A DNA stretch of 64,000 bases from an uncultured Clostridia bacterium (GTDB lineage: Bacteria; Bacillota; Clostridia; TANB77; CAG-508). Under the pieces are notes generated by a model. The model did not search any database, was not told the origin of the DNA, and saw only the letters and a program-made list of their open reading frames with translations. Where the stretch lies: assembly GCA_934121925.1 (NCBI GenBank), contig CAKOVK010000005.1, positions 1-64,000 on the forward strand, read 5' to 3'. The number at the start of each line of letters is the position of its first letter. The stretch's first letter is position 1. A program made the position numbers and the translations under genes. Of this stretch, positions 1-9,565 are shown piece after piece.

Positions 1-90
1 AATCCATTCGCAACGTTTTTTCCATTTTTAATATTTTAATTTTTTAGAAAGCAATTTACTCATACAAATTCCAATTTATACAACAAAAAC
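1..90. repeat. Left-edge copy of a dispersed intergenic element
   Basis: The first ~80 bases are a near-identical reverse complement of 50396-50480 (shared blocks include CCATTCGCAACGTTTTTT and AATATTTTAATTTTTTA). At 50.4 kb the element continues into a structured segment, so here it probably continues to the left of the window. Confidence 0.75.
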
Positions 91-168
91 CAATAAATCC
101 CTGAAATTACTTGAAAAAACAAGCAATAAAATATATAATATAAAAGTATTTGAATAGGAGGAATTAAT

Positions 169-426
169 ATGGCAACAAAAGAAAAAAATATATGGATATT
201 GTTAGTGTTTTTGCTATCAGGACTAGTAATAGGAGGATTACTTGGCGAATTGGCTTCAAAAGTTGATTGGTTATGGTGGCTATCATATGGAGAAAAGTTT
301 GGGCTAGCTACTCCTATAGAGTTAGATTTAAGCGTTATTTCGATAACATTTGGGTTGATGTTTAAAATAAATATTGCTAGTATTGTCGGAATGGCAATTG
401 CTATATTTATATATAGAAAAGTATAA
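169..426 (+). CDS. DUF4321-type small membrane protein
   Basis: 85-residue protein with two hydrophobic segments (about residues 8-27 and 57-82) joined by a short loop containing WLWWL and a GEKFGL turn. This matches the small DUF4321 family found upstream of radC/mreB in Clostridia. The function of the family is unknown; the protein is probably in the cytoplasmic membrane. The start follows a TAGGAGG ribosome binding site 7 bases upstream. A small hairpin (TTTGC..GCAAA, about 482-505) separates it from radC. Confidence 0.75.
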   Translation: MATKEKNIWILLVFLLSGLVIGGLLGELASKVDWLWWLSYGEKFGLATPIELDLSVISITFGLMFKINIASIVGMAIAIFIYRKV

Positions 427-540
427 TTTAGAGTTATTTTTAATTAAAAGTGAAAAATTAAAAATTAAAAATGAAAAATACAAAATTTGCTTTTGGCAAA
501 TTTTGATGGGGGCAAGATTTTATTTTGAAAGGATGATAAT

Positions 541-1242
541 ATGCGATTAAAAATGAAGGAGCTCCCAATATCAGAAAGACCATACGAAAAATTAGAATTA
601 TATGGACCAGATGTGTTATCTAATGCAGAACTTTTGGCAATAATAATAAAATCTGGAACAAAAAATGAAAATTCAATTAGTATAGCACAAAGAGTTTTGC
701 AGTTGAATAATTCAATAGACAAAGAAGACTTAAGATTTTTGTGTGACGTATCAATAGAGGAATTTACTAAAATAAATGGAATTGGTAAAGTAAAAGCAAT
801 TCAATTAAAAGCTATTGGAGAATTAACAAAAAGAATATCAAAGCCAATAAATAGGAAAAATATAAAAATAAAAAGTACTAAAGATGTAGCAGAATTATTG
901 ATGCAAGAATTAAGATATGAAAAAAGAGAAATTGCAAAAGTTATTATTCTTAATAATAAAAATATAGTATTAAGAATAATAGATGTATCATTTGGAGGTA
1001 CTAATTTTGCAAGTATTGCACCAAAAGAAGTTTTGGCTGAAGCAGTAAAAATGCAGTCACCAAAGATAATACTTGTTCATAATCATCCAAGCGGAGATCC
1101 AAAGCCTAGTAAAGAGGATTTTAGAATAACAGACAGAATTTATGAGTGCGCAGACATAATGGGAATAGAATTGCTAGATCATGTTGTTATTGGAGATGGA
1201 ACATATGAGAGTATTTTATTTGAAAGGAAACGTGAAACATAA
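541..1242 (+). CDS. radC: RadC/JAB-domain protein
   Basis: 233 residues. The N-terminal helix-hairpin-helix part contains INGIGKVKAIQLK. The C-terminal JAB1/MPN-type metalloprotease-like domain carries the metal motif HNHPSGDPKPSKED (HxHx7D, around residues 180-193). The role of RadC in DNA repair is unproven; the fold is that of a zinc isopeptidase. AAAGGA lies upstream of the ATG. The stop codon overlaps the mreB start (TAATG), the usual radC-mreB coupling in Firmicutes. No in-frame CGG is present; the AGC GGA at the HxH motif is an ordinary serine-glycine pair. Confidence 0.93.
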   Translation: MRLKMKELPISERPYEKLELYGPDVLSNAELLAIIIKSGTKNENSISIAQRVLQLNNSIDKEDLRFLCDVSIEEFTKINGIGKVKAIQLKAIGELTKRISKPINRKNIKIKSTKDVAELLMQELRYEKREIAKVIILNNKNIVLRIIDVSFGGTNFASIAPKEVLAEAVKMQSPKIILVHNHPSGDPKPSKEDFRITDRIYECADIMGIELLDHVVIGDGTYESILFERKRET

Positions 1243-2274
1243 TGAAATTATTTAGTTTAAAATCAAAAGACATAGGAATTGATTTGGGAACAGCAAACAC
1301 TTTAGTAACATTAAAAGGAAAAGGAGTTGTTTTAAAAGAACCATCTGTTGTTGCAATAGATAGAAGAAATGGAAGTATTTTAGCAACAGGATTTGAAGCA
1401 AAAGAAATGCTTCGGAAAAACTCCAGAAACAATAAAAGCAGTAAGACCATTAAAGGATGGCGTTATTGCAGATTTTACGGCAACACAATTAATGCTTAAA
1501 AATATCGTTTCAAAAGTATGCCAAAGATATAATGCAGGAAGACCAAGAGTAGTTGTTGGAGTTCCATCAGGTATTACAGAAGTAGAAGAAAGAGCAGTAG
1601 AGGAATCTGTACTTCGTGCAGGAGCAAGAGAAGTATACCTAATAGAAGAACCTATGGCAGCAGCAATTGGAGCAAACTTAGACGTTGCAGAGCCAACAGG
1701 TAATATTATAGTAGATATTGGTGGAGGAACAACAGAAGTAGCTGTAATCTCATTAGGAGGAGTTGTAGTAAGTAATTCTTTAAGAATTGCAGGAGATGAA
1801 CTTGATCAAGACATAATAGATTATATAAAAAAAGAAATGGGACTAGCTATAGGAGATACTACTGCTGAAGAAATAAAAATGGAAGTAGGATGTGCACTTC
1901 CACTAATGACAGAAAAAAGCATTGAAGTTAGAGGAAGAGATTTAACTAATGGACTTCCAAGAAATGTTATAGTAACATCAGTCCAAATACAAGAAGCCAT
2001 GAAAGATTCAATAAATGAGATAGTAGAAATAGTTAAAAATACACTAGAAAAAACACCACCAGAACTCGCATCAGATATAGTAGAAAAAGGTATTGTACTT
2101 GCAGGAGGAGGAGCTTTAATTAGAAATTTAGATAAATTACTTAGTCAAAAAACAGGAATGCCAGTATATATAGCAGAAAATCCTTTGGAGTGTGTTGTAA
2201 AAGGAACAGGAAAAACTTTAGAGGATTTAGAAAGACTAAAGACTGTATTAATTAACGCAAGAAAACGTAGATAA
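1242..2274 (+). CDS. mreB: Rod-shape actin homologue MreB, with one CGG +1 site
   Basis: MreB polymerises on the inner membrane face and guides lateral wall synthesis. The N-terminus has the phosphate-1 motif GIDLGTANT. Codon 58 is CGG (1413-1415). Read as triplets, the frame degenerates and stops at 1499. Skipping the C gives EMLGKTPETIKAVRPLKDGV, the normal MreB continuation, then VGVPSGITEVEERAV, IVDIGGGTTEVAV and GIVLAGGGALI to a stop at 2272-2274. The reconstructed protein has 343 residues, a normal family length. It overlaps radC and is followed by mreC. No mreD follows. Confidence 0.95.
1413..1416 (+). other. CGGA read as Gly (+1 site, mreB)
   Basis: Frame is CTT CGGA AAA ACT. Decoding CGGA as a single glycine restores the conserved LGKTPE sequence. 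Triplet reading gives LRKNSRN and an early stop. Confidence 0.9.
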
Positions 2275-2307
2275 GATATTACTTTTACAGAAAGGATTAG
2301 ATAGCAA

Positions 2308-3124
2308 TTGTATAGAAACAAAAAAGTAGGAATAATAGGTATAATTATTACAGTTTTAATACTAATAATATTAGTGTTTATGACAACTGTTAATGTAAAT
2401 AAGTTCTCTAAGGCAGAAGGATTTTTTAATAAATTAGTTATGCCAATTCAAAATGGACTTACTTATTTAAAAAATAAAATATCTGGAAATAATTCTTTTT
2501 TTGAAAACATAGACAATTTAAAAAGTGAAAATGAGAAATTAATTGCAGAAAATAATAAATTACAAGAAGAACTAAGAGAACTAGAAATAATAAAAGCAGA
2601 AAATGCAACTTTAAGAAGTTATAACAATATGAAGCAAGAATATTCAGAATATACAACAGTTCCAGGATATATAATAAATAAAGACATAAGTAATTTAAGC
2701 AATACTATGATAATAAATGTAGGTACAGATGATGGAATAGATGTAAATATGCCTGTAATTACAACAGAAGGATTAGTAGGATACACGATAGCTGTAACAA
2801 ATAAAACTGCAAAAGTGCAGCCTATAATTGATCCTGCAACTAGTGTAAGTTCAGCAATTAGTACTTCTAGAGATAGCGTAATAGTAAAAGGCATTTTGCG
2901 GAAGTACGAATACTTTGAAACTTATGTATATTCCAACTGATGCAGATTTAGTATTAGAGGACTCAATAGAAACTTCGGGTATAGGTGGAATTTATCCTAA
3001 GGGAATTTTAATTGGAAAAATAAAAGAAATAATAGAAGCAAAAAATATTACAGACAGATATGCAATAGTAGAAACAGCAGTAGATTTTTCAAAATTAGAA
3101 ACAGTGTTGGTAATAACAAAATAA
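2308..3124 (+). CDS. mreC: Rod-shape determining protein MreC, with one CGG +1 site
   Basis: Membrane-anchored scaffold of the elongasome. The TTG start at 2308 follows AAAGGA. There is one transmembrane segment (about residues 7-28), a coiled coil (about 68-105, Glu/Lys/Leu rich) and the MreC beta domain. Codon 198 is CGG (2899-2901). Skipping its C joins VKGIL to GSTNTLKLMYIPTDAD and SGIGGIYPKGILIGKI, the canonical end of MreC. Without the skip the product stops at 2940. The reconstructed length is 271 residues. A 33-base gap separates it from mreB; mreD is missing and purB follows. Confidence 0.92.
2899..2902 (+). other. CGGA read as Gly (+1 site, mreC)
   Basis: Frame is ATT TTG CGGA AGT ACG. 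A glycine here restores the MreC beta-domain sequence ILGSTNTL. Confidence 0.88.
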
Positions 3125-3156
3125 TATATATAATGTAAAAGAAAAGGAGATATATT

Positions 3157-4590
3157 ATGAATAACGAAATCTATGTAACACCGCTTGCTGGAAGATATCC
3201 AAGTAAAGAGATGAACAAAATTTGGTCAAGTGATTCTAAATATTCAACATGGAGAAAACTTTGGGTTGCACTTGCAGAAACAGAAAAAGAACTAGGAATT
3301 GATATAACAGATGAGCAAATTAATGAGATGAAGGAAAATGTAAATAACATTGATTATGATGTAGTTGCAAAAAGAGAAAAAGAATGTAGACATGATGTAA
3401 TGGCACATGTTTATGAATTCGGTACAAAATGTCCAAAAGCAAAGCCAATAATACATTTAGGAGCAACATCTTGTTATGTAACAGATAATACGGATGTAAT
3501 CTTAATGAGAGAAGCTTTAAAAATTATAAAAGCAAAATTAGTTAATGTAATAAATAACCTAAGAAAATTTGCAGATGAATATAAAGGAACAACTTGCTTA
3601 GGATACACACATTTTCAACCTGCACAGCTAACAACAGTTGGTAAAAGAGCAACACTTTGGATGCAAGATTTGCTAGAAGACTTAGAAGAACTAGAATTTG
3701 TAGAATCAAGAATGAAACTTTTAGGTTGCAAAGGAACAACAGGGACACAAGAAAGCTTTATGAAATTATTTAAAGATGAAGAAAAAGTAAAACAAATAGA
3801 TAGAAAAATAGCAGAAAAAATGAGATTTGACAAAGTATATGCAGTATCTGGACAAACATATACAAGAAAATTAGATTCAATAGTATTAAATTGCTTATCA
3901 GGAATAGCAGAAAGTGCATCAAAATTTGCAAATGACATGAGACTTTTACAACACGAAAAAGAATTAGAAGAACCATTCGAAAAAGGACAAATTGGATCAT
4001 CAGCAATGGCATATAAAAGAAATCCAATGAGATGTGAAAGAATAAACTCACTTTCAAGACATGTAATGGTACTTTCAAATGATGCGAAAATAACAACTGC
4101 AACACAATGGCTAGAAAGAACACTAGATGACTCTGCAAATAAGAGAATATGCGTACCAGAGAGCTTTTTAGCAACAGATGCAATATTAATTCTTTATGAA
4201 AACATATCATCAAATATTGTAGTATATAAAAACGTAATAAAAACAAATATGATGCAAGAACTTCCATTTATGGGAACAGAAGAAATACTTATGAATGCAG
4301 TTTTAAAAGGTGGAGATAGACAAGAATTACATGAAAAAATAAGAGTATACTCAATGGAAGCTGGAAGAGAAGTAAAAGAATTTGGTAGACCAAATGACTT
4401 AGTAGATAGAATAGCAGCAGACGAAACATTTGGATTAACAAAAGAAGAAATTTTACATATATTAAATCCAGATCACCTTTGTGGAAGAGCAAAAAATCAA
4501 GTAACAGATTTTATAGAAGAATGTGTAAATCCAGTACTAGAAAAATATAAAGACTTAATAAGCGAAGAAAAAGTAGAAATAAATGTGTAA
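3157..4590 (+). CDS. purB: Adenylosuccinate lyase
   Basis: 477 residues. Fumarase/aspartase superfamily lyase used twice in purine synthesis (SAICAR to AICAR, adenylosuccinate to AMP). The superfamily signature GSSAMAYKRNPMR is at about residues 283-295, HDVMAHV and GATSCYVTDN are near residues 80-110, and THFQPAQLTT is present. The length fits the longer PurB subclass. AAAGGAG ribosome binding site. It is transcribed away from mreC and converges with purC across a strong hairpin. Confidence 0.95.
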   Translation: MNNEIYVTPLAGRYPSKEMNKIWSSDSKYSTWRKLWVALAETEKELGIDITDEQINEMKENVNNIDYDVVAKREKECRHDVMAHVYEFGTKCPKAKPIIHLGATSCYVTDNTDVILMREALKIIKAKLVNVINNLRKFADEYKGTTCLGYTHFQPAQLTTVGKRATLWMQDLLEDLEELEFVESRMKLLGCKGTTGTQESFMKLFKDEEKVKQIDRKIAEKMRFDKVYAVSGQTYTRKLDSIVLNCLSGIAESASKFANDMRLLQHEKELEEPFEKGQIGSSAMAYKRNPMRCERINSLSRHVMVLSNDAKITTATQWLERTLDDSANKRICVPESFLATDAILILYENISSNIVVYKNVIKTNMMQELPFMGTEEILMNAVLKGGDRQELHEKIRVYSMEAGREVKEFGRPNDLVDRIAADETFGLTKEEILHILNPDHLCGRAKNQVTDFIEECVNPVLEKYKDLISEEKVEINV

Positions 4591-4598
4591 AAAAGTGG

Positions 4599-4660
4599 AA
4601 GAAATGGGACAGACCCCTTTTGTTTAAAATCAAACAAAAGGGGTCTGTCTCATTTCTTTC
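4599..4660. terminator. Bidirectional terminator / GGGACAG-type palindrome
   Basis: A long inverted repeat (GAAATGGGACAGACCCCTTT and its complement) lies between the convergent purB and purC genes. It belongs to the dispersed GGGACAG/CTGTCCC hairpin family also seen at 24.7, 27.7 and 57.5 kb. Confidence 0.85.
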
Positions 4661-4670
4661 GCTTCTATTT

Positions 4671-5522
4671 TTAAAATTTTTTTCCTGTTATTTTTTCATA
4701 TGCTTCAATATATTTATTTCTTGTAGTCTCTAAAACATCTTTTGGAAGTTCGGCAGGAGGATTGTTTCTATATCCATTATTTGATAGCCAGTCTCTTAAG
4801 TATTGCTTATCAAAACTTTTTTGACCTCTACCTACTTCATAATCATCAAGAGGCCAGAATCTACTAGAATCAGGAGTTAGGACTTCATCTCCTAAGACTA
4901 AATTACCATTTTCATCTAAACCAAATTCAAATTTTGTGTCTGCTATAATTATTCCCTTAGAAAGAGCATAATCAGCACATTTTTTATAGATATTAATTGT
5001 AGCATTTTTTACTTTTTCAGCAAGTTCATTACCTAAAATTTCTTTGCATCTTTCAAAAGAAATATTTTCGTCATGATCTCCAAGCTCAGCTTTTGTAGAA
5101 GGTGTAAAAATGGGTTCATCCAATTTTTGACATTCCTGTAAACCTTCCGGCAGTTTAATATTGCAAACAGTACCAGCCTTTTGATATTCTGCCCAACCAG
5201 AACCTGTAATATATCCTCTTACAATACATTCAACTGGAAGCATTTTTAATTTTTTTACTAGCATGCTTCTATCTTTAAATTCTTCTTTTCTAAATTCTTC
5301 TGGAAACTCTTCATAATTTGTAGTAATTATATCATTTGGTATAATATCAGAAACAAAATCAAACCAAAATTCAGATAATTTATTTAAAATTTTTCCTTTG
5401 TCCAAAACAGGGTTTGGCATAATAAAATCAAATGCAGAAATTCTATCAGAAACAACCATCATAAGTTTATTATCATCTACTTCATATATTTCACGAACTT
5501 TACCACTACTAATTTTTTTCAT
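4671..5522 (-). CDS. purC: SAICAR synthetase
   Basis: 283 residues, ATP-grasp-like phosphoribosylaminoimidazole-succinocarboxamide synthase. The N-terminus has SSGKVREIYEVDD, then VSDRISAFDF, LPVECIVRGYITGSGW and IIADTKFEFGL, all standard PurC blocks. It joins CAIR and aspartate. It is the second gene of a purE-purC pair, 21 bases after purE. The length is in the range of the longer bacterial/eukaryotic-like forms. Confidence 0.95.
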   Translation of the reverse strand: MKKISSGKVREIYEVDDNKLMMVVSDRISAFDFIMPNPVLDKGKILNKLSEFWFDFVSDIIPNDIITTNYEEFPEEFRKEEFKDRSMLVKKLKMLPVECIVRGYITGSGWAEYQKAGTVCNIKLPEGLQECQKLDEPIFTPSTKAELGDHDENISFERCKEILGNELAEKVKNATINIYKKCADYALSKGIIIADTKFEFGLDENGNLVLGDEVLTPDSSRFWPLDDYEVGRGQKSFDKQYLRDWLSNNGYRNNPPAELPKDVLETTRNKYIEAYEKITGKKF

Positions 5523-5543
5523 AAAATAACAATCCTTTCTAAA

Positions 5544-6053
5544 TTAATAATTCTCATAACCTACATCTTGTAATTTTGCATCCTTTTCCATAACAGCATC
5601 TTTTAATCCAGCTTTAAAATCAGCTAATTTATTACGTATATCTTCATTTGAAACGCCTATTATTTGAGTTGCTAAAATAGCTGCATTTTTTGCGCCATTT
5701 ATTGCAACTGTTGCAACAGGAATGCCAGAAGGCATTTGCACAATTGAATAAAGTGAATCAACACCACCTAAAGCTTTAGAATGAATAGGAACACCAATTA
5801 CTGGGCATATATTTACCGCTGCAAAAATTCCAGGTAAATGTGCTGCAGCACTAGCACCAGCAATGATTGCTTTTACACCTCTATTTTTAAGATTTTTTGC
5901 GTAATCAATTGCTTCATCTGGGCATCTATGAACAGACAAAATTTTCATCTCATAAGAAATTCCCATATTGTCCAAAAACTTGGCACTATCTTTCATTATA
6001 GGTAAATCAGAATCACTTCCCATAATTATTGCTACATCAATATTTTTCTCCAT
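5544..6053 (-). CDS. purE: N5-CAIR mutase
   Basis: 169 residues, class I PurE. The N-terminal GSDSDLPIMKDS and SVHRCPDEA are present, with the active-site region AGASAAAHLPG. It catalyses the carboxyl transfer giving CAIR, the substrate of PurC encoded immediately downstream. The start follows GGGA. No purK is visible in the window. Confidence 0.95.
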   Translation of the reverse strand: MEKNIDVAIIMGSDSDLPIMKDSAKFLDNMGISYEMKILSVHRCPDEAIDYAKNLKNRGVKAIIAGASAAAHLPGIFAAVNICPVIGVPIHSKALGGVDSLYSIVQMPSGIPVATVAINGAKNAAILATQIIGVSNEDIRNKLADFKAGLKDAVMEKDAKLQDVGYENY

Positions 6054-6127
6054 TTTTCCCTCCCAAAAATAAATCTGAATTAATTATATTATATAAAAAT
6101 GTAATATACAACATAAAAATGGATTTT

Positions 6128-6172
6128 GTGTGTGGGGGAATTCTAGGAATTGTCCTGAATTCACCCAGAGCT
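6128..6172. repeat. GAATTC/TGTCC palindromic repeat
   Basis: The sequence GGGGGAATTCTAGGAATTGTCC..GAATTCACCC forms imperfect inverted arms. A longer relative lies at 57460-57545. Confidence 0.6.
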
Positions 6173-6265
6173 AACAAATTTTAGTTTTTCGTCATATATT
6201 AAAAAATCAACGAGCACCAATTTACATAAATAGGAATATATTATTAATATAGTAGGAGGAATAGC

Positions 6266-7044
6266 ATGAAAGAGGTTTTAAGATTAGAAAATATAAACAA
6301 GACATATCAAGCTAAAAATGGAGAAATAGAAGCTTTAAAGAATGTAAACTTTAATGTAAATGAAGGCGAATTTGTTAGCATAATTGGACCAAGTCGGATG
6401 CCGGAAAATCAACATTACTCTCAATAATTGCGGGACTAGAAGAAAAATCAAGCGGAAAAATATATATTGATAATATAGAAACAGAGAATGTATCAAACAA
6501 AATTGGGTATATGCTTCAAAAAGATAGTTTGCTTGAGTGGAGGACGATATATAACAATGTGGTTTTTGGATTAGAAATAACAAAAAGAAAAACTGAAGCT
6601 AATGAACAGTATGTAAAAGACTTGCTAAAAAAATATAATCTTTATGAATTTAAAGACAAATATCCTTCTCAATTGTCAGGAGGAATGAGGCAAAGAGTAG
6701 CACTAATTAGGACACTTGCAATAAGACCAGAAATTTTGTTATTAGATGAAGCCTTTTCAGCATTAGACTATCAAACTAGAATAATGGTAACAAAGGATAT
6801 ATATAACATTCTAAAAAATGAAAATATAACAACTGTAATGGTAACACATGATATATCAGAGGCAATTAGTATGTCAGACAGAATAGTAGTACTTAGCAAA
6901 AGACCAGCAACTGTCAAAAAGATTGATACAATAGATTTTGAAATGGAAGGAAGAGATCCAATGAATTGCCGTAAAAGTCCTAAATTTAGTAAATACTTTG
7001 ACAGCCTATGGAAGGAGCTGGATGTTGATGCAAAAGAAAAATAA
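6266..7044 (+). CDS. NitT/TauT-type ABC importer ATPase, with two CGG +1 sites
   Basis: 258 residues after two shifts. The first in-frame CGG (6395) follows IIGPS and the second (6402) follows one Cys codon. Reading both CGGA quadruplets as glycine gives exactly the Walker A GPSGCGKST (residues 41-49). Triplet reading stops at 6425. Downstream are the Q-loop region MLQKDSLLEW, signature LSGGMRQR, Walker B ILLLDEAF and H-loop VTHD. The family imports sulfonates, nitrate, thiamine precursors and similar compounds; the substrate here is unknown. AGGAGG ribosome binding site. It overlaps the permease gene by 23 bases. Confidence 0.93.
6395..6398 (+). other. CGGA read as Gly (+1 site, ABC ATPase, first)
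   Basis: AGT CGGA TGC gives S-G-C, the first variable glycine of the Walker A loop GPSGCGKST. Confidence 0.92.
6402..6405 (+). other. CGGA read as Gly (+1 site, ABC ATPase, second)
   Basis: TGC CGGA AAA gives C-G-K, the invariant Walker A glycine before the catalytic lysine. It is in frame only after the first shift has occurred. Confidence 0.92.
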
Positions 7045-7839
7045 TTCAGAAGAAAGAAAAAAGTATTTAAAAAAGATTAAATCAACAAAAATACTAGTAC
7101 TATTTACTCAAATTACAATTGTTATTGCTTTTATAGCATTATGGGAATTGTTAGCAAATAAAGGAATAATAGATAGTTTTATAACTAGCCAGCCAAGCAG
7201 AATGCTTAAAACATTTATGAATTTATCTAAAAATGGATTGCTAAAACATCTAGGAGTAACATGTTATGAAACAATAGTTGGATTTTTATCTGGTGCAATG
7301 TTAGGAGTAATAATTGCCATAATATTATGGTGGTCAAAATTTCTATCAAAAGTATCAGAGCCATTTTTAGTTGTATTAAATAGTTTACCTAAAATAGCAC
7401 TCCGGACCTGTAATAATAATATGGGTAGGAGCAGGCACCTCAGCTATTATAGTAATGGCATTGGCAATTTCTTTAATTGTTACAGTATTAGAAATTTTAA
7501 ATGGTTTTTTAAATACAGATAGCGAAAAAATAAAAATGGCAAAAACATTTAACGCAAACAGACTACAAATATTAACAAAAATAATAATACCAGCAAATAT
7601 CTCTACATTCATAAACTCACTAAAAGTAAATATAGGTCTTTCTCTTGTTGGAGTAATATCAGGAGAATTTTTAGTGTCAAAAGCAGGACTTCGGATATTT
7701 AATAGTATACGGAGGCCAAGTATTCCAATTAGACCTAGTAATGGCAAGCGTAGTAATACTTGCAGCTGTCGCAGCAATTATGTATGAGGCAGTAGTCCTA
7801 CTAGAAAAAATAATTTTAAAAACAAAAAAATTTGGATGA
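7022..7839 (+). CDS. ABC importer permease, with two CGG +1 sites
   Basis: About 271 residues after two shifts. The start ATG at 7022 is preceded by GGAAGGAG inside the end of the ATPase gene. It is a BPD-type inner membrane protein with about six hydrophobic segments. At 7403 CTC CGGA CCT restores LPKIALGPVIIIWVGAG, the EAA-loop region typical of SsuC/ThiX-like permeases. At 7692 CTT CGGA TAT restores SKAGLGYLIVYGGQVFQLD, the conserved C-terminal segment. Without shifting, the protein stops at 7522. The three importer genes together carry five such sites. Confidence 0.9.
7403..7406 (+). other. CGGA read as Gly (+1 site, permease, first)
   Basis: CTC CGGA CCT gives L-G-P in the cytoplasmic EAA loop. 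Confidence 0.9.
7692..7695 (+). other. CGGA read as Gly (+1 site, permease, second)
   Basis: CTT CGGA TAT gives L-G-Y in the conserved KAGLGYLI segment. Confidence 0.9.
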
Positions 7840-7848
7840 ATTGATTAG

Positions 7849-7949
7849 TGCCAATGGGGACGGGGAATTTTGGCACAAAATCAAAATTCAAAAGAATAGA
7901 AAAACAAAATAAGTTGTAGTTGTGCCAAAATTCTCCGTCCCCATTGGCA
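7849..7949. repeat. Large inverted repeat between permease and binding-protein genes
   Basis: The arms TGCCAATGGGGACGGGGAAT (7849 on) and ATTCTCCGTCCCCATTGGCA (ending 7949) are complementary over about 29 bases with one mismatch, around a 43-base AT-rich loop. In mRNA it would form a stable hairpin inside the importer operon and could set the ratio of binding protein to membrane parts. A partial relative is at 43283-43318. Confidence 0.8.
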
Positions 7950-7984
7950 ACCATTGGCACAGAACAATTGAAAGGAGAAAAGTT

Positions 7985-8996
7985 TTGAAAAAATATATTA
8001 TAGGTGTACTTATAATTTTATTAGTAGTTGGTGGGATTTTAGCATATTCTATGCTAAAAAATAAAAACCAAGGAAGTACAGAAATGACAAAAATAAGATT
8101 GAACGAGGTTACACGTTCAGTTTTCTATGCACCACAATATGTTGCAATTAGTAATGGGTATTTTAAAGAAGAAAATTTAGATATAGAAATTACTACAGGG
8201 CAAGGTGCAGACAAAGTAATGACAGCGGTGCTTGCAGGTCAAAGTGATATAGGATTTGCACGGACCAGAGGCTGCAATTTATGTATATAACGAAGGAAAA
8301 GAAGATTATATGCAAGTTTTTGCACAAATGACTAAAAGAGATGGATCTTTCTTAGTTAGTAGAAAAGAAAATAAAGACTTTAAATGGTCAGATTTAAAGG
8401 GCTCTACTATTATACCTGGTAGAAAAGGTGGAGTACCATATATGACATTTGAATATGTATTAAAACAAAATGGATTAGATACAACAAAAGATGTAGTTTT
8501 AGATGACAGTATTAAATTCGACTTAATGGCAGGAGCATTCGCAGGGGGAAAAGCAGATTATGTTACACTATTTGAACCAACAGCATCTATGACAGAAGCA
8601 CAAGGAAAAGGATATATAGTGGCATCAGTTGGAGAAGCAGGAGGCGAAATACCATATACAGCATACTTTGCGAAAAAGAGCTATATAAATAATAACAAAG
8701 ATATAATTCAAGGATTTACAAATGCAGTGTACAAAGGTCAAAAATGGGTTAAAGAACATACTGCAAAAGAAATTGCAGAAAAAATACAAAACTTTTTCCC
8801 AGACACAGATTTAAATATGCTAGAAAGTTCAATACAAAGATATAAAGATATAGATGCATGGAATGAAACTCCAGTATTAAAAGAAGAAGCATTTGATAAA
8901 TTACAAACAGTAATGCAAGAAGCAGGGGAACTTACAACAAAGGCTCCTTATGAAACAATAGTGAATAATGAGTTTGCTAAAAAAGCAATCAAGTAA
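7985..8996 (+). CDS. ABC importer substrate-binding protein, with one CGG +1 site
   Basis: 336 residues after one shift. The chosen start is TTG at 7985 after AAAGGAG. An N-terminal hydrophobic anchor (residues 5-22) has no lipobox cysteine, so the protein is probably membrane-tethered outside the cell. NMT1/THI5-like fold: VFYAPQYVAISNGYFKEENLDIEI, then SDIGFA, and CGGA at 8261 restores GPEAAIYVYNEGK. Triplet reading stops at 8290. The substrate is unknown; sulfonate or pyrimidine-like ligands are typical for the family. It completes the importer. Confidence 0.9.
8261..8264 (+). other. CGGA read as Gly (+1 site, binding protein)
   Basis: GCA CGGA CCA restores GFAGPEAA, a ligand-pocket region conserved in NMT1-like proteins. 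Confidence 0.9.
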
Positions 8997-9063
8997 AACG
9001 TGATTGAAATATTATGTAAAATATGATATAATTCTTTTATAACCTAATGAAAGGAGTTTTATT

Positions 9064-9336
9064 ATGGGAATCGGTGCAATCAGCTGGAAAATGCAAATAA
9101 ACTCAATGCTTAAATTAATTCGGGTAACAGGAGTAGCTTTAAATGATGAAGATAGTCAGTGGGTACTTGAATGTGGCATAGTTGAAATGTTAGAACTCGC
9201 AATGAAAAATAACGGAGCTTTTGTTCCTTTAACGGATTTTCCAGAAATAAGGGAAAAAGGGAATTTTGTCTACTTTGAAGTTATATTTAAGAGTAGACAA
9301 GATTTTAATAATTACCTTAACGATTGTGAAATGTGA
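9064..9336 (+). CDS. Small unknown protein containing the only triplet-compatible CGG
   Basis: A 90-residue open frame preceded by GAAAGGAG and followed by a strong terminator, so it looks like a real monocistronic gene. I do not recognise the family; it has no membrane segment or metal motif. Codon 20 is CGG (9121-9123) in LKLIRVTGVALND, and the frame stays open only if CGG is read as an ordinary triplet. If CGGG were read as glycine, the next codon is TAA, giving a 20-residue product. It is either a recent acquisition, a decayed gene, or evidence that CGG is decoded two ways. Confidence 0.6.
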   Translation: MGIGAISWKMQINSMLKLIRVTGVALNDEDSQWVLECGIVEMLELAMKNNGAFVPLTDFPEIREKGNFVYFEVIFKSRQDFNNYLNDCEM

Positions 9337-9363
9337 GAAAATTAAAACTCATTAAAAGCAAAA

Positions 9364-9406
9364 CATAGCGTAAGTCAAAGGGGATAGACTTACGCTATGT
9401 TTTTTT
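9364..9406 (+). terminator. Rho-independent terminator
   Basis: A perfect 13-base stem CATAGCGTAAGTC / GACTTACGCTATG is followed by a run of seven T. Confidence 0.92.
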
Positions 9407-9565
9407 CATAATATTTAATATATATCATGGAGGATAATTACATTATATATTATCGAACCTTAAAATAAGTTTAAAAAATAAGTATTTAATAAAAAGAGTG
9501 GTTGAAAATAGAATTTAATTGTAATAAAATATTAAAAAAAGATAAAAATAAATAGAGGTGATAAT

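Noticed and set aside
1090..1093. AGC GGA in radC and many similar CGG trinucleotides as shift sites
   Set aside because: These CGG are not in frame (C is the third base of the previous codon), and the genes are intact as triplets.
1413..1416. MreB and the other split genes as pseudogenes
   Set aside because: Downstream frames are fully conserved to the normal stop, essential genes are affected, and the lesion is always the same base in the same codon context.
2459..4492. Leu/Phe/Ser-rich open frames antisense to mreC and purB
   Set aside because: They are shadows of AT-rich coding sequence on the opposite strand, without ribosome binding sites or homology.
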